64,000 nucleotides of DNA from Rhodanobacteraceae bacterium ZG21-1 (GCA_021390615.1 JAJEJU010000023.1:124001-188000), one strand, 5' to 3'. Shown: positions 35,785-45,269, counted from the stretch's first letter. The notes: generated by a model not told the origin, from the sequence alone. Translations and numbers: made by a program.

Positions 35785-38700
35785 TCATGCCGCACTCCTC
35801 AACTCTTCCGCCAGCGCCGCCAAGCTGGCCGCCTTCGGCTTGACCAGCCAGAACTTGTACTGCAGCCCGCGGAAGTCGCGCAGGATCTGCCGACCCCAGG
35901 CGCTGCCGGTGTATTCGACATGCTTCAGCACCAGGCTGCGCAGATGGTGCATGTAGTGCTCCATGCTGTCGGTGGAGATGCGCAGGATGTCCACCAGCTC
36001 GTGGTTGTAGCAGTCGACGAAATCGCGCTCCAGGTCCAGCACGTAGGCGAAGCCGCCGGTCATGCCGGCGCCGAAGTTCAGGCCCACCTTGCCGAGCACC
36101 GCCACCACCCCGCCGGTCATGTATTCGCAGCAGTGGTCGCCGGCGCCTTCGATCACCGCCAGCGCGCCGGAGTTGCGTACCGCGAAGCGCTCGCCGGCGC
36201 GACCGGCCGCGTACAGCTCGCCGGCGGTGGCGCCGTACAGGCAGGTGTTGCCGATGATCGCCGCGTCCTGGCTGGCGTACGGCGCGTCGGCCGGCGGGCG
36301 CACCGCGATGCGGCCGCCGGCCATGCCTTTGCCGACGCCGTCGTTGGCCTCGCCGACCAGCTCGATGTGCACGCCGCCGGCGTTCCAGGCGCCCAGGCTC
36401 TGCCCGGCCGCGCCTTCCAGCCTCAGCACGATGGGCTGTTCGTCCATGCCGTGGTCGCCGTGCTGGCGCGCCACCTCGCCGGAGAGCCGCGCGCCGATCG
36501 CGCGGTCGGTGTTGGCGATGGCGTAGGCGAAGCTGCCGCCGCGCCTGTCGGCGATCGCCGCCGCGGCGTCGGCGGAAATCCGCGTCGCCAGCGCCGCCGG
36601 ATCGCGCATCGGATTACGCGCCAGCGTGCAGGCGAAATCCACGTCCGCGCCCAGCCCGCCGCCGTCGATCAGCGGCGCGAGATCGAGCTTGTGCTGCACC
36701 GGCGTGCCGCCTTCGAGCTGCTCCAGCAAGTCGCTGCGGCCGATGATCTCGCCCAGCGAGCGCACACCCAACTGCGCCAAGTGCGCGCGCAGGTCTTCGG
36801 CGACGAAGCGGAAGTAATTGGTCACCATCTCGGGCAGGCCGGTGAAGTGCTCCTTGCGCAGCACCGGATGCTGGGTGGCCACGCCGGTGGCGCAGTTGTT
36901 GAGATGGCAGATGCGCAGGTACTTGCAGCCCAGCGCCACCATCGGCGCGGTGCCGAAACCGAAGCTCTCGGCGCCGAGCAGGGCCGCCTTGAGCACGTCC
37001 AGCCCGGTCTTCAGGCCACCGTCGGTCTGCAGCCGCACGCGACCGCGCAGGTCGTTGCGGCGCAGGGTCTGCTGGGTCTCGGCCAGGCCCAGCTCCCACG
37101 GCGTGCCGGCGTACTTGATCGAGGTGAGCGGGCTGGCGCCGGTGCCGCCGTCGTGGCCGCTCACCGTGATCAGGTCGGCGCCGGCCTTCACCACGCCGGC
37201 CGCCACCGTGCCCACGCCGGCGTGCGAGACCAGCTTGACCGAGACCAGGGCCGCGGGATTGACCTCCTTGAGGTCGTGGATCAGCTCGGCCAGGTCCTCG
37301 ATCGAATAAATGTCATGGTGCGGCGGCGGCGAGATCAGGCCGATGCCCGGCTTGGCGTAGCGCAGCCGCGCGATGGTGGCGTCCACCTTGTGCCCGGGCA
37401 GCTGGCCGCCCTCGCCGGGCTTGGCGCCCTGCGCGATCTTGATCTGCAGCACCTCGGCGTTGACCAGATAGGCCGGGGTGACGCCGAAGCGACCCGAAGC
37501 GACCTGCTTGATCTTGGACATCTTCTCGGTGCCGTAGCGCGCCGGGTCCTCGCCGCCCTCGCCGGAATTGCTGCGCGCGCCGAGCCGGTTCATCGCGGTG
37601 GCCAGCGCCTCGTGCGCTTCCGGCGACAGCGCGCCCAGCGACATGCCGGCCGAATCGAAGCGGCGCAGGATTGCCTCGGCTGGTTCCACTTCGTCCAGCG
37701 GAATCGACGCACCCAGCGGCTTCACCCCGAGCAGGTCGCGCAGCGCCGAAGGCGGACGCTGGTCGACGTGGCGCGCATAGACCTGGTAGTCGCGCTGGCG
37801 GCCCGAGCGCACGGCGGCCTGCAGCGCGCCGATCACGTCGGGGTTGTACATGTGGTACTCGCCGCCGTGCATGAACTTGTAGAGGCCGCCGGCGCGCAGC
37901 GGCAGCGCCTCGTTCCAGGCCTCGGCGGCGAGCAGGCGCTGCTCGTGCTCCAGCTCGGCGAAGCCGGCGCCGCCGATGCGCGAGGGCGTGCCGGGGAAGC
38001 ACAGCTCGACCACCGCCGGCGCCAGCCCGACGATCTCGAACAGCTGCGCGCCGCGGTAGCCGGCGACGGTGGAGATGCCCATCTTGGAGAGGATCTTCAG
38101 CAGGCCCTTGCGGATGCCGCGGCGGTAGCTGCGGCCCAGCTCGGCGCGGTCGCCGGCGATGTGGCCCTCGCGGCCCAGCTCGAACAGGCTCTGGTAGGCC
38201 AGCCACGGATAGATCGCGGTGGCGCCGAAGCCGATCAGGCAGGCGAACTGGTGCGGGTCGCGCGGGGTGGCGGTCTCCACCACGATGTTGCACTGGCAGC
38301 GCAGGCCCTGCTCGATCAGCTGCGCGTGCACCGCGCCGGTGGCCAGCAGCGCGTGGATCGGCAGCCGTTCGTGGCTGGGATAGCGGTCGCTGAGGAAGAC
38401 CAGGGTGCTGCCGCCGCGCACCGACTGCGCCACCTCGTCGCACAGGCGGCGCAGCGCAGCTTCCAGCCCTTCGTCCGGGTCGTACATCAGGTCGAAGCGC
38501 GGCACCCCGGCGTACTGCGGGCGCGCCAGGATCTCGCGCAGCTTGCGCTGCGACAGGATCGGCGAGTTGATGATGATCTGCCGCGCGTTGTCCGGGCTCA
38601 GCTCGAACACATTGGCCTCAGGGCCGATCTGGGTGACCAGGGACATCACCAGCTTCTCGCGCAGCGGGTCGATCGGCGGATTGGTGACCTGGGCGAAGGC

Positions 38701-40230
38701 CTGGCGGAAGCGGTCGAACAGCGGGCGCACCTGGCGCGACATCGCCGCGATCGGGGTGTCGTCGCCCATCGAACCGGTGGCCTCGGCCTCCAGCTCGGCG
38801 ATCACCTTGAGCACCGACTCGCGTTCCTCGCGCGACAGCCCGTACAGCTTCTGGTAGCGACGCAGCTCGTCGGCCGGCAGCGGCTCGGCCGCCAGCGAGG
38901 GATCGATCAGATCCGATTCTAGATAACTCACGCCGGCGCGCAGCCAGTCGCGGAACGGCGCGCGGCGGCGGTTGATCTCGTCGATGTCGGCATCGCGCAG
39001 CAGGCGCCGCGCGGCGAAATCCACCGCGATCATCTCGCCCGGGGCCAGCCGCCCCTTGGCCACCACCTGGGCCGAGGGCACGTCCCACAGGCCGGCCTCG
39101 GAAGCGACGATCAGGTGGTTGTCCTGCGACAGCGCCCAGCGCGCCGGACGCAGACCGTTGCGGTCCAGCGTGCAGGCGGCATAGCGGCCGTCGCACATCA
39201 CCAGGCCGGCCGGGCCGTCCCAGGGTTCGCTGTGCAGGGCGTAGTACTCGTAGAAGGCGGCCAGGTCTTCGTCGATGTTCTCGCGCGCGGCGAACGCCGG
39301 CGGCACCAGCACGCGCATCGCCGCCAGCAGGTCGAGGCCGCCGGCCAGTAGCACCTCCAGCGCGTTGTCCAGGCTCTCCGAATCAGAGCCCTGCTGGCGC
39401 ACCAGCGGGCCGAGGTCGGACAGCTCCAGCAGCGGCGTGCGCAGGATGCTTTCGCGCGACTGCATCCAGCGCCGGTTGGCGCGGATGGTGTTGATCTCGC
39501 CGTTGTGGGCGAGCAGGCGGAACGGCTGGGCCAGCCGCCACTGCGGCAAGGTATTGGTGGAGAAGCGCTGGTGGAACACCACCGCGTCGGCGACCAGGGC
39601 CGGATGCGCCAGGTCCGCATACACCTCGCGCAGGCGGCCCGGCGCGGCCATCGCCTTGTAGCCGATCACTTCCGGTGCCAGCGTCACCACGTAGAAATGC
39701 GCGTCGTCGCGCAGGGCGTGCTCGGCGCGCCGGCGCGCGCGGAACAGCGCGCGCTCGAAGGCGCCCTCGCTCATCCCGGCGGCGGCATCGACGAAAATCT
39801 GGCGCACCTGCGGCTGCGCCGCCGCGGCCAGCGGGCCGCAGGCCTCAGCGTCCACCGGCACCGCGCGCCAGCCGGCCACCGTCACGCCTTCCTCGGCCAG
39901 CAGCTGTTCGAGCTGCGCAACCGCAGCCTCGCCGCCGGCCGGATCGAGGAACACCAGGCCGGCCGCGAAGTGCTCCGCCAGCGCGATCGAGGCCTCGGCG
40001 GCCAGCGCGCGCAGCCAGGCCTGCGGCCGGTGGATCAGCACGCCGCAGCCGTCGCCGCTGACGCCGTCGGCATTCACGCCGCCGCGGTGCGAAAGCTTGG
40101 CCAGCGCCGCGAAGGCCGTATCCACCACCCAGGCGCTGGCATGCCCGTCGATCTGCGCGACCAGGCCGAAGCCACAGCTGTCGTGCTCGAAACTGGCGTC
40201 GTACAAGCCTGGGCTAGCCGGGTGCTTCAC
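35785..40230 (-). CDS. gltB: Glutamate synthase large subunit
   Basis: A 1481-residue alpha subunit of glutamate synthase (GOGAT), which transfers ammonia from glutamine to 2-oxoglutarate. The class II amidotransferase domain begins at the conserved Cys in FEHDSCGFGLVAQ, close to the N-terminus after a short propeptide. The central domain and the FMN-binding synthase domain (MSLGALSPEAHEAL, SNSGEGGEDPARYG, VSGHDGGTGASPLTSIKYAG) follow. Fe-S cysteines are in GCKYLRICHLNNCATG, and a C-terminal GXGXG domain ends the protein. GTG 40230 is preferred as the start: GAGGAG lies 6 bases before it, while the in-frame ATG at 40269 lacks such support. It probably forms an operon with gltD. Confidence 0.95.
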   Translation of the reverse strand: MKHPASPGLYDASFEHDSCGFGLVAQIDGHASAWVVDTAFAALAKLSHRGGVNADGVSGDGCGVLIHRPQAWLRALAAEASIALAEHFAAGLVFLDPAGGEAAVAQLEQLLAEEGVTVAGWRAVPVDAEACGPLAAAAQPQVRQIFVDAAAGMSEGAFERALFRARRRAEHALRDDAHFYVVTLAPEVIGYKAMAAPGRLREVYADLAHPALVADAVVFHQRFSTNTLPQWRLAQPFRLLAHNGEINTIRANRRWMQSRESILRTPLLELSDLGPLVRQQGSDSESLDNALEVLLAGGLDLLAAMRVLVPPAFAARENIDEDLAAFYEYYALHSEPWDGPAGLVMCDGRYAACTLDRNGLRPARWALSQDNHLIVASEAGLWDVPSAQVVAKGRLAPGEMIAVDFAARRLLRDADIDEINRRRAPFRDWLRAGVSYLESDLIDPSLAAEPLPADELRRYQKLYGLSREERESVLKVIAELEAEATGSMGDDTPIAAMSRQVRPLFDRFRQAFAQVTNPPIDPLREKLVMSLVTQIGPEANVFELSPDNARQIIINSPILSQRKLREILARPQYAGVPRFDLMYDPDEGLEAALRRLCDEVAQSVRGGSTLVFLSDRYPSHERLPIHALLATGAVHAQLIEQGLRCQCNIVVETATPRDPHQFACLIGFGATAIYPWLAYQSLFELGREGHIAGDRAELGRSYRRGIRKGLLKILSKMGISTVAGYRGAQLFEIVGLAPAVVELCFPGTPSRIGGAGFAELEHEQRLLAAEAWNEALPLRAGGLYKFMHGGEYHMYNPDVIGALQAAVRSGRQRDYQVYARHVDQRPPSALRDLLGVKPLGASIPLDEVEPAEAILRRFDSAGMSLGALSPEAHEALATAMNRLGARSNSGEGGEDPARYGTEKMSKIKQVASGRFGVTPAYLVNAEVLQIKIAQGAKPGEGGQLPGHKVDATIARLRYAKPGIGLISPPPHHDIYSIEDLAELIHDLKEVNPAALVSVKLVSHAGVGTVAAGVVKAGADLITVSGHDGGTGASPLTSIKYAGTPWELGLAETQQTLRRNDLRGRVRLQTDGGLKTGLDVLKAALLGAESFGFGTAPMVALGCKYLRICHLNNCATGVATQHPVLRKEHFTGLPEMVTNYFRFVAEDLRAHLAQLGVRSLGEIIGRSDLLEQLEGGTPVQHKLDLAPLIDGGGLGADVDFACTLARNPMRDPAALATRISADAAAAIADRRGGSFAYAIANTDRAIGARLSGEVARQHGDHGMDEQPIVLRLEGAAGQSLGAWNAGGVHIELVGEANDGVGKGMAGGRIAVRPPADAPYASQDAAIIGNTCLYGATAGELYAAGRAGERFAVRNSGALAVIEGAGDHCCEYMTGGVVAVLGKVGLNFGAGMTGGFAYVLDLERDFVDCYNHELVDILRISTDSMEHYMHHLRSLVLKHVEYTGSAWGRQILRDFRGLQYKFWLVKPKAASLAALAEELRSAA

Positions 40231-40314
40231 TACGGTCTCCTCGCTATGGATTCGCTGGGGCGCAGGCAACCTGCCGCCATGGTCGGCAGCGCATTTCGCG
40301 ATGGTTGCGCCCCG

Positions 40315-40344
40315 ACTTTACGCACACTTGATGCGGCGCGTCAA
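40315..40344 (-). promoter_or_regulatory. Candidate sigma-70 promoter of gltB
   Basis: On the minus strand TTGACG (40344-40339) and TAAAGT (40320-40315) are separated by 18 bp. The -10 lies about 85 bp upstream of the gltB GTG. Confidence 0.5.
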
Positions 40345-40729
40345 AGACGTCCAGCCGGCTAAATGAAATCAACGGCGCGAACCGTAACAGCGCGCGCTAA
40401 CAAGGCCGGGCTGTGAACGCCTGCTCAAAGTCGTCCGGCGCGGCGGGACCACCGCCGGCCCGGCGCGCGAACGCCAGGTTGCGACAACGCCTTCCCGCGG
40501 CATCCGACGGCCACGGCTTGCGGCGAATAGGCGAGGGCCACCCGCCGCACCGGTTTCCTGTAACGCGAGCCACGCCGGCCCGCTTCGCGCCACTCAACCG
40601 CGCGTCGGGACGACTTGCGGCGATCGGTCTGTACGTCTCCTCGCAACGCAGGCGCACCGCGGCAAGCGATGCGCCCGATGCACATCGTTCACAAGCGAGG
40701 GCTCGCCCGCAATAGCGGCGGCGGCCTGC
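40345..40729. other. Intergenic region, nothing recognised
   Basis: Between the gltB promoter candidate and the end of the ATP-grasp gene lie 385 bp of high-GC sequence. Short frames exist on both strands but none resembles a known family or has a good ribosome-binding site. Confidence 0.5.
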
Positions 40730-41818
40730 TCAGCTTTCGTAGACCAGCGCGGGATTCGCTGCGCGCGGCGCCGCCAGCAGGTGCCGGTAGCGCTCGCTGC
40801 GTACGTAAGTGGCGAAGCGCACATCGGCCACGGCGTCGAGCGCGTAGTCGCGGCGGCCGCTGGCCAGCATCGAGGTCATCGCGCGCAGCAGCGGCAGCTG
40901 GGGCAGCAGTTCCTCGACGAACAGGAACTGGCCCTGCTGGTTGACCTCCAGGAAATACATCTCACCCGCGTGGTCGACCACCAAGTCGATGCAGCCGAGC
41001 ACCAGGTCCAGCCGCGCCATCAAGGCGCGCAGCCGGGCCTCCACCGCAACAGGAAGCTCGATCGGTTCGGCCAGCAGATCCTCGTCGCGGATATGCGGAC
41101 GCCAGTCCACATAGGCGCCGCCGCCACGACGCAGCAGGCGCACCGGAAACAGGCGGTCGCCGATCACGCTGACGCGCACGTCGTAGGCCTTGTCGATATA
41201 GCGCTGGTAAATGCCCGGGCACACGGCGATGGCCGCCTCGGGCAGCTCGGACTGCGCGTCGAGCAGCACCACGTCGCTGCTGCGCAGCTCGCCGGAGGAA
41301 CGGCTTTGCCACATATAGGTGTGGAACTGCTTGAAGACCAGGCGCCCGCAACGCCGCAGCAGGGCGCGTACCTCGGCCGCGTCGTTGCTGGCGATCGCCT
41401 CGGGAAAGCGCAGGCCGACCGCATGCGCCGCGCGCAGCTGCACCCATTTGTTCTCGGCGGCTTCCGCCGCGGCGGGCCGATTCACCCACAAGGCGTCGAC
41501 GAAGCTTTGTTCCAGCGCCAGCGCATTGCTCTGGAAACCCTGCCATTGCCTCGCCGCGAACTCGCGATCCTCGGGCATGGTCGCTGCCGCGCCGGGCAGC
41601 TCGGGCGCGCGGTGCCATACCGCACCGATCCGGCTCAGGTCGCAGGCATTGCTATGCGCGCGGATGCCGTCTGCGTCGGCCATCAGGCTGCCACGCGCCT
41701 GCGCGCCCAGCCGGGTCGAAGGCGTCCACAGCGCCTCGACACCGCTGGCTTCTAGCGCCCAGGCGATCGCTCCCGCATGGGCATCCCCGGTCGGGGCGAA
41801 TATCAGCACCTGCTGCAT
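40730..41818 (-). CDS. MvdC/MvdD-like ATP-grasp ligase (candidate graspetide maturase)
   Basis: A 362-residue ATP-grasp enzyme of the type that forms ester or amide cross-links in ribosomal peptides. Features shared with that family are VLIFAPTGDAHAGAIAWALE at the start, the WVNRPAAAEAAENKWVQLRA segment (111-130), K163 in LVFKQFHTYMWQ, the Y-D-x-R motif in CPGIYQRYIDKAYDVRVSVI (D213, R215), and the metal/ATP site GCIDLVVD plus FLEVNQQGQFLF (D278, E291, N293). AAGGA 5 bases before ATG 41818 is a good ribosome-binding site. It lies 100 bp downstream of a 58-codon peptide gene on the same strand, the usual order precursor then ligase. RimK/glutathione-synthase-like activity on another substrate is the alternative. 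Confidence 0.85.
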   Translation of the reverse strand: MQQVLIFAPTGDAHAGAIAWALEASGVEALWTPSTRLGAQARGSLMADADGIRAHSNACDLSRIGAVWHRAPELPGAAATMPEDREFAARQWQGFQSNALALEQSFVDALWVNRPAAAEAAENKWVQLRAAHAVGLRFPEAIASNDAAEVRALLRRCGRLVFKQFHTYMWQSRSSGELRSSDVVLLDAQSELPEAAIAVCPGIYQRYIDKAYDVRVSVIGDRLFPVRLLRRGGGAYVDWRPHIRDEDLLAEPIELPVAVEARLRALMARLDLVLGCIDLVVDHAGEMYFLEVNQQGQFLFVEELLPQLPLLRAMTSMLASGRRDYALDAVADVRFATYVRSERYRHLLAAPRAANPALVYES

Positions 41819-41838
41819 GGCGATCCTTCCCTGCCTGG

Positions 41839-41865
41839 AATGGCAAGGCCGACAGCCTTGCCATT
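41839..41865. promoter_or_regulatory. Perfect 11-bp hairpin between peptide gene and ATP-grasp gene
   Basis: AATGGCAAGGC (41839-41849) pairs with GCCTTGCCATT (41855-41865) around a 5-base loop. In the minus-strand transcript it lies between the peptide stop and the ligase ribosome-binding site. There is no T tract, so partial termination or protection of the upstream mRNA from 3' decay would each fit. Confidence 0.6.
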
Positions 41866-41917
41866 CGTTGATCGACCGCTGCCGCGGAGCGCGTGCCCCG
41901 TCGGCATTCGGATCATC

Positions 41918-42094
41918 TCAATGCCCGCCCTCGATACACGCCGTGCCGCAGAGCGTGATGAAGGTGTGGTTGCTTTCCTCGGACGCATCGACGCCCAGCT
42001 TCTGCAGCTCGTCGGCGGTGACCAGGCGCGCCGCCATGCGAGCGAACGGGCGGACGGCTTCTTCGTTCAAACCCACTTCTGTCAGCTGTTTCAT
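41918..42094 (-). CDS. Candidate RiPP (graspetide-type) precursor peptide, 58 aa
   Basis: A 58-codon gene starting at ATG 42094 with GAGGTG four bases upstream. The product has a soluble helical leader (MKQLTEVGLNEEAVRPFARM, then ARLVTADELQKLGVDASEE) and a C-terminal segment SNHTFITLCGTACIEGGH. The tail offers Ser/Thr nucleophiles (S38, S41, T44, T47, T51) and acids (D36, E39, E40, E55) for side-chain cross-links, plus two Cys (C49, C53). The MvdC/D-like ligase follows on the same strand. No known graspetide core motif was recognised, so class membership is inferred from context. Alternatives are a small regulator or a spurious frame, which the good ribosome-binding site and context argue against. 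Confidence 0.65.
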   Translation of the reverse strand: MKQLTEVGLNEEAVRPFARMAARLVTADELQKLGVDASEESNHTFITLCGTACIEGGH

Positions 42095-42498
42095 GCTTCA
42101 CCTCGGTTGGTTTGGATGACGGGCATTTGGCCGCCCCGCCTGCGGCTTGAACCGGATGGCGCGCATCCGCATGCCGCCGCTCGCGATGAGCTGCGGAAAG
42201 GCGGGTGTGCAGTCGGATGCTTCAGCGAGACCTCTCCTGATTCCTTGGATCGGGCGCGACGACGGAACCTTGGATCGGCCGTGCTGCCGCAGGCTATTGC
42301 GCCAGCGCATGACGCGCTCCCGCGCTGGCAGGTGCTCTTTCTAAACCTGGCCGGAAATCCGAAAGGGATACGGGTTCACGTTTCGCTTCGCACCTCCATG
42401 CGATCCGGCATGCGTTCACCTGGCGTGCGGTCGAGCGGCAAGCAGCGCCGTGCCGGCGCGGCTCGCCGCCGTGCGCCGGCTCAGTGATAATCGTCGGC
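42095..42498. other. Divergent intergenic region (peptide gene / envC)
   Basis: These 404 bp should contain the promoters of the peptide-ATP-grasp unit and of envC. No second precursor-like frame with a ribosome-binding site was found, and no clear promoter was identified. Confidence 0.5.
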
Positions 42499-43707
42499 AT
42501 GCCCTCTTCCAATCGCCGGCCGCCAGGCCACTCGACGTGCCGGATCGGCGCGGCCCTGCTGGCCGCCGCCGTGGTATCCCTGCCGGCGGTCGCCGCCCAG
42601 GACGCCAAGAGCAAGGCCGCCGCCGAGCAGCAGCTGAACGACGTGCACAGCAAGATGGAGGCGCTGGCCAAGCAGCAGACCCAGACCGCGGCCCAGCGCG
42701 AAAGCGTCAACGCCGAACTGGCGCGGCAGGCCAATGCGGTTTCCACCGCCGCGCGCGCCCTGCGCGAGGCCGAGGCGGCGCTGGCCGCCAAGCAGCGCGA
42801 CCTGGCCCAGCTGCAGGGTCAGCGCGAAACCCTGAAGAAAAGCCTGGACGGCCAGCGCGCCGCGATCGCCGAGCTACTGCGCGCCACCTATGCGCTGGGC
42901 CACGGTTCCGACCTGCGCGTGCTGCTGGGCGACGAGGACGTGGCGCGCATCGCCCGCGCGCTGGCCTATTCCAAGTATTTCCAGCAGGACCGCGTGCAGC
43001 GGGTGCAGCAGCTGATGGGCGACCTGACCAAGCTGCAGGACCTGGAGACCTCGATCACCGCCGAGCAGCAGACGCTGGAGGCCGCCCGCGTGCAGCGCGA
43101 GGCCCAGGCCAAGACCCTGCAGCAACAGCGCACGGCGCAGCAGAAGCTGGCCGACCAGGTCAACGCGCAATATCAGGACGAGTCGCAGCGGATCGCCGCG
43201 CTCAAGCAGAACGAGCAGGCCCTGAACCAGTTGGTCGCCCAGCTGCAGAAGGCGATCGACGACGCCGCGCGCGCCGCAGCGGCCAAGGCGGCCCAGGCCG
43301 CGCGCGAGAAGCCGGGCGAGGCGCCCACGCCACCGGTCAAGCCGGCCGGCGATATCCGCGGCAACCTGCCCTGGCCCGCCAGCGGTGCGGTGCGCAGCTA
43401 CGGCAACGGCGTGCTGATCAGCGCGGAACGCGGCAGCGAGGTGCATGCGGTGGCGCGCGGCCAGGTGGTGTTCGCCGGTTTCCTGCGCGGCTACGGCATG
43501 CTGCTGATCGTCGACCACGGCGGCGGCTGGCTGAGCATGTACGGCAACAACGAAAGCCTGCTGCGCGGCAAGGGCGACCCGGTCGCCGCCGGCGAGGCGA
43601 TCGGCACCGCGTCGATGGTGACCGGCGTCAACACCGGCGTGTATTTCGAGCTGCGTCACGACAACAAGCCGGTCGATCCGCGCAGCTGGCTCAGCCGCCA
43701 TCGTTGA
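42499..43707 (+). CDS. envC: Murein hydrolase activator EnvC family protein
   Basis: A 402-residue periplasmic protein. The signal peptide is followed by a long Ala/Gln-rich coiled coil (about 35-270, for example KMEALAKQQTQTAAQRESVN) and a C-terminal LytM/M23 domain (LPWPASGAVRSYGNGVLISA, VVFAGFLRGYGMLLIVDHGG, WLSMYGNNESLLRGKGDPV). The LytM domain lacks the full zinc-ligand set (for example N where active enzymes have H), as in EnvC, which activates amidases AmiA/B at the division septum rather than cutting murein. ATG 42499 is preferred over GTG 42484. The S41 protease gene follows in the same direction, an arrangement common in gammaproteobacteria. Confidence 0.93.
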   Translation: MPSSNRRPPGHSTCRIGAALLAAAVVSLPAVAAQDAKSKAAAEQQLNDVHSKMEALAKQQTQTAAQRESVNAELARQANAVSTAARALREAEAALAAKQRDLAQLQGQRETLKKSLDGQRAAIAELLRATYALGHGSDLRVLLGDEDVARIARALAYSKYFQQDRVQRVQQLMGDLTKLQDLETSITAEQQTLEAARVQREAQAKTLQQQRTAQQKLADQVNAQYQDESQRIAALKQNEQALNQLVAQLQKAIDDAARAAAAKAAQAAREKPGEAPTPPVKPAGDIRGNLPWPASGAVRSYGNGVLISAERGSEVHAVARGQVVFAGFLRGYGMLLIVDHGGGWLSMYGNNESLLRGKGDPVAAGEAIGTASMVTGVNTGVYFELRHDNKPVDPRSWLSRHR

Positions 43708-43848
43708 CGCGACAGCCACCGCGCTACAGGCTAACCTATCGCGACGGCGTCCTTGCGGCCGCCCCGCGCTCCTCCAGCGGGCGGCAGGCAAGAGCCCCGC
43801 GCTTCGCGGCCGGCTCGGCGGCCGGCATTCCCCATACGGAGTCGTTCC

Positions 43849-45249
43849 ATGCGGTTTCCCACCTTCTGCCTGATCGCCCTGCTGCTGGCCTCGGCGTCGC
43901 TCGACGCGCAGGAGCTGCCGGCCGGCGCGAGCAGCACGCTGGCCGCGCCCCTGGATGCGAGCGCAGGCGACGCGCCCGCCACGCCCGACAGCCTGGAGCT
44001 GCCGGCGAGCAGCAGTTCCAGCGCCGACGGCGTCGACCTGCAGGACATCCGCAACTTCAGCCGGGTGTATGCCATCGTGCGCCAGGCCTATGTCGAGAAG
44101 GTCGACAACAAGACCCTGATGAAGGCCGCGATCAGCGGCATGCTCAGCGGCCTCGACCCGCACAGCGAATACCTGGACAAGGAAGGCCTGGACGAGCTCA
44201 ACGAAGACACCACCGGGCAGTACAGCGGCCTGGGCATCGAGGTGATGCAGGAAGACGGTACCCTGCGCATCGTCGCGCCGATCGACGATACGCCGGCCGC
44301 GCGCGCCGGCATCAAGCCCGGCGACCTGATCGTGAAGATCGACGGCAAGCCGGTGGATTCGGACAACATCGACGACATGTTCAAGCAGCTGCGCGGCGAT
44401 CCGGGCAGCAAGGTGGTCCTGACCATCCTGCACGAGAAGGCCGACAAGCCGATCGACGTGCCGCTGGTGCGCGAGCGCATCTCGGTGACCAGCGTGAAGG
44501 TGCGCGAGCTGGAGCCCGGCTACGTGTACATCCGCCTCAGCCAGTTCCAGGACGACACCGCCAGCGACCTGGAGAAGAAGCTCGGCGAGCTGATCAAGAA
44601 ATACGGCGCGCAGAAGGGCGCAGTGCTCGACCTGCGCTCCAATCCGGGCGGCCTGCTGACTGCCGCAGTGGGAGTCAGCGACGATTTCCTGGACAGCGGC
44701 ACCATCGTCACCACGCGCGGCCGCCTGCCCGATTCCAACATGAGCTTCAACGCGCATCCCGGCGACCTGCTGAATGCCGCGCCGATGGTGGTGCTGGTGG
44801 ACAACGGCACCGCCTCCGCCGCCGAGATCGTCTCCGGCGCGCTGAAGGACAACCGGCGCGCGCTCATCATGGGCCGGCGCACCTTCGGCAAGGGCGTGGT
44901 GCAGACCGTGCTGCCGCTCGACGCCGACCACGCGGTGAAGATCACCACCGCACGCTACTACACGCCGAACGGCACCTCGATCCAGGCCGAGGGCATCAAG
45001 CCCGACATCGCCCTGGCCGACCTCGCCGTGAACAAGACGGACGGCCCCGCCATGCTGGTCAGCTCGGAAGCGGACCTGCCGAATCACCTGGCCAACGAAA
45101 AGGCCAGCAGCGGCAGCATCGACAACGACGGCAGCGCCGAGAACGCCAAGCTGGCTACCCAGGACTACGCGCTGTCGCAGGCGCTGAACGTGCTGAAGGC
45201 GCTGGCCCTGAATCACGGCGCGGCGGCGCCGGCGGCCTCGGCGAAATAA
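43849..45249 (+). CDS. S41 family C-terminal processing peptidase
   Basis: A 466-residue periplasmic Ser/Lys protease (CtpA/Prc-like). After a signal peptide (CLIALLLASASLDAQ) and a Ser-rich linker come the N-terminal helical cap, a PDZ domain (about 120-205, EVMQEDGTLRIVAPIDDTPA) and the S41 core. The nucleophile is S323 in DNGTASAAEIVSGALKDNRR and the general base K348 in RRTFGKGVVQT. The strand DLRSNPGGLL is also diagnostic. Such proteases trim or degrade envelope proteins from their C-termini. GGAG 9 bases upstream supports ATG 43849. It is probably co-transcribed with envC. Confidence 0.95.
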   Translation: MRFPTFCLIALLLASASLDAQELPAGASSTLAAPLDASAGDAPATPDSLELPASSSSSADGVDLQDIRNFSRVYAIVRQAYVEKVDNKTLMKAAISGMLSGLDPHSEYLDKEGLDELNEDTTGQYSGLGIEVMQEDGTLRIVAPIDDTPAARAGIKPGDLIVKIDGKPVDSDNIDDMFKQLRGDPGSKVVLTILHEKADKPIDVPLVRERISVTSVKVRELEPGYVYIRLSQFQDDTASDLEKKLGELIKKYGAQKGAVLDLRSNPGGLLTAAVGVSDDFLDSGTIVTTRGRLPDSNMSFNAHPGDLLNAAPMVVLVDNGTASAAEIVSGALKDNRRALIMGRRTFGKGVVQTVLPLDADHAVKITTARYYTPNGTSIQAEGIKPDIALADLAVNKTDGPAMLVSSEADLPNHLANEKASSGSIDNDGSAENAKLATQDYALSQALNVLKALALNHGAAAPAASAK

Positions 45250-45269
45250 TCGGCCTCCGACTGCGTTTG

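Noticed and set aside
42098-42310. 70-codon minus-strand frame upstream of the 58-codon peptide gene, considered as a second precursor
   Set aside because: No ribosome-binding site, Arg/Pro-rich, no leader-core organisation, and it ends only 4 bp before the real peptide start, where the promoter or leader should be.
43381-43707. Calling the EnvC LytM domain an active M23 endopeptidase
   Set aside because: The metal-ligand His pattern is incomplete (for example MYGNNESL in place of a His-containing motif), as expected for an activator.
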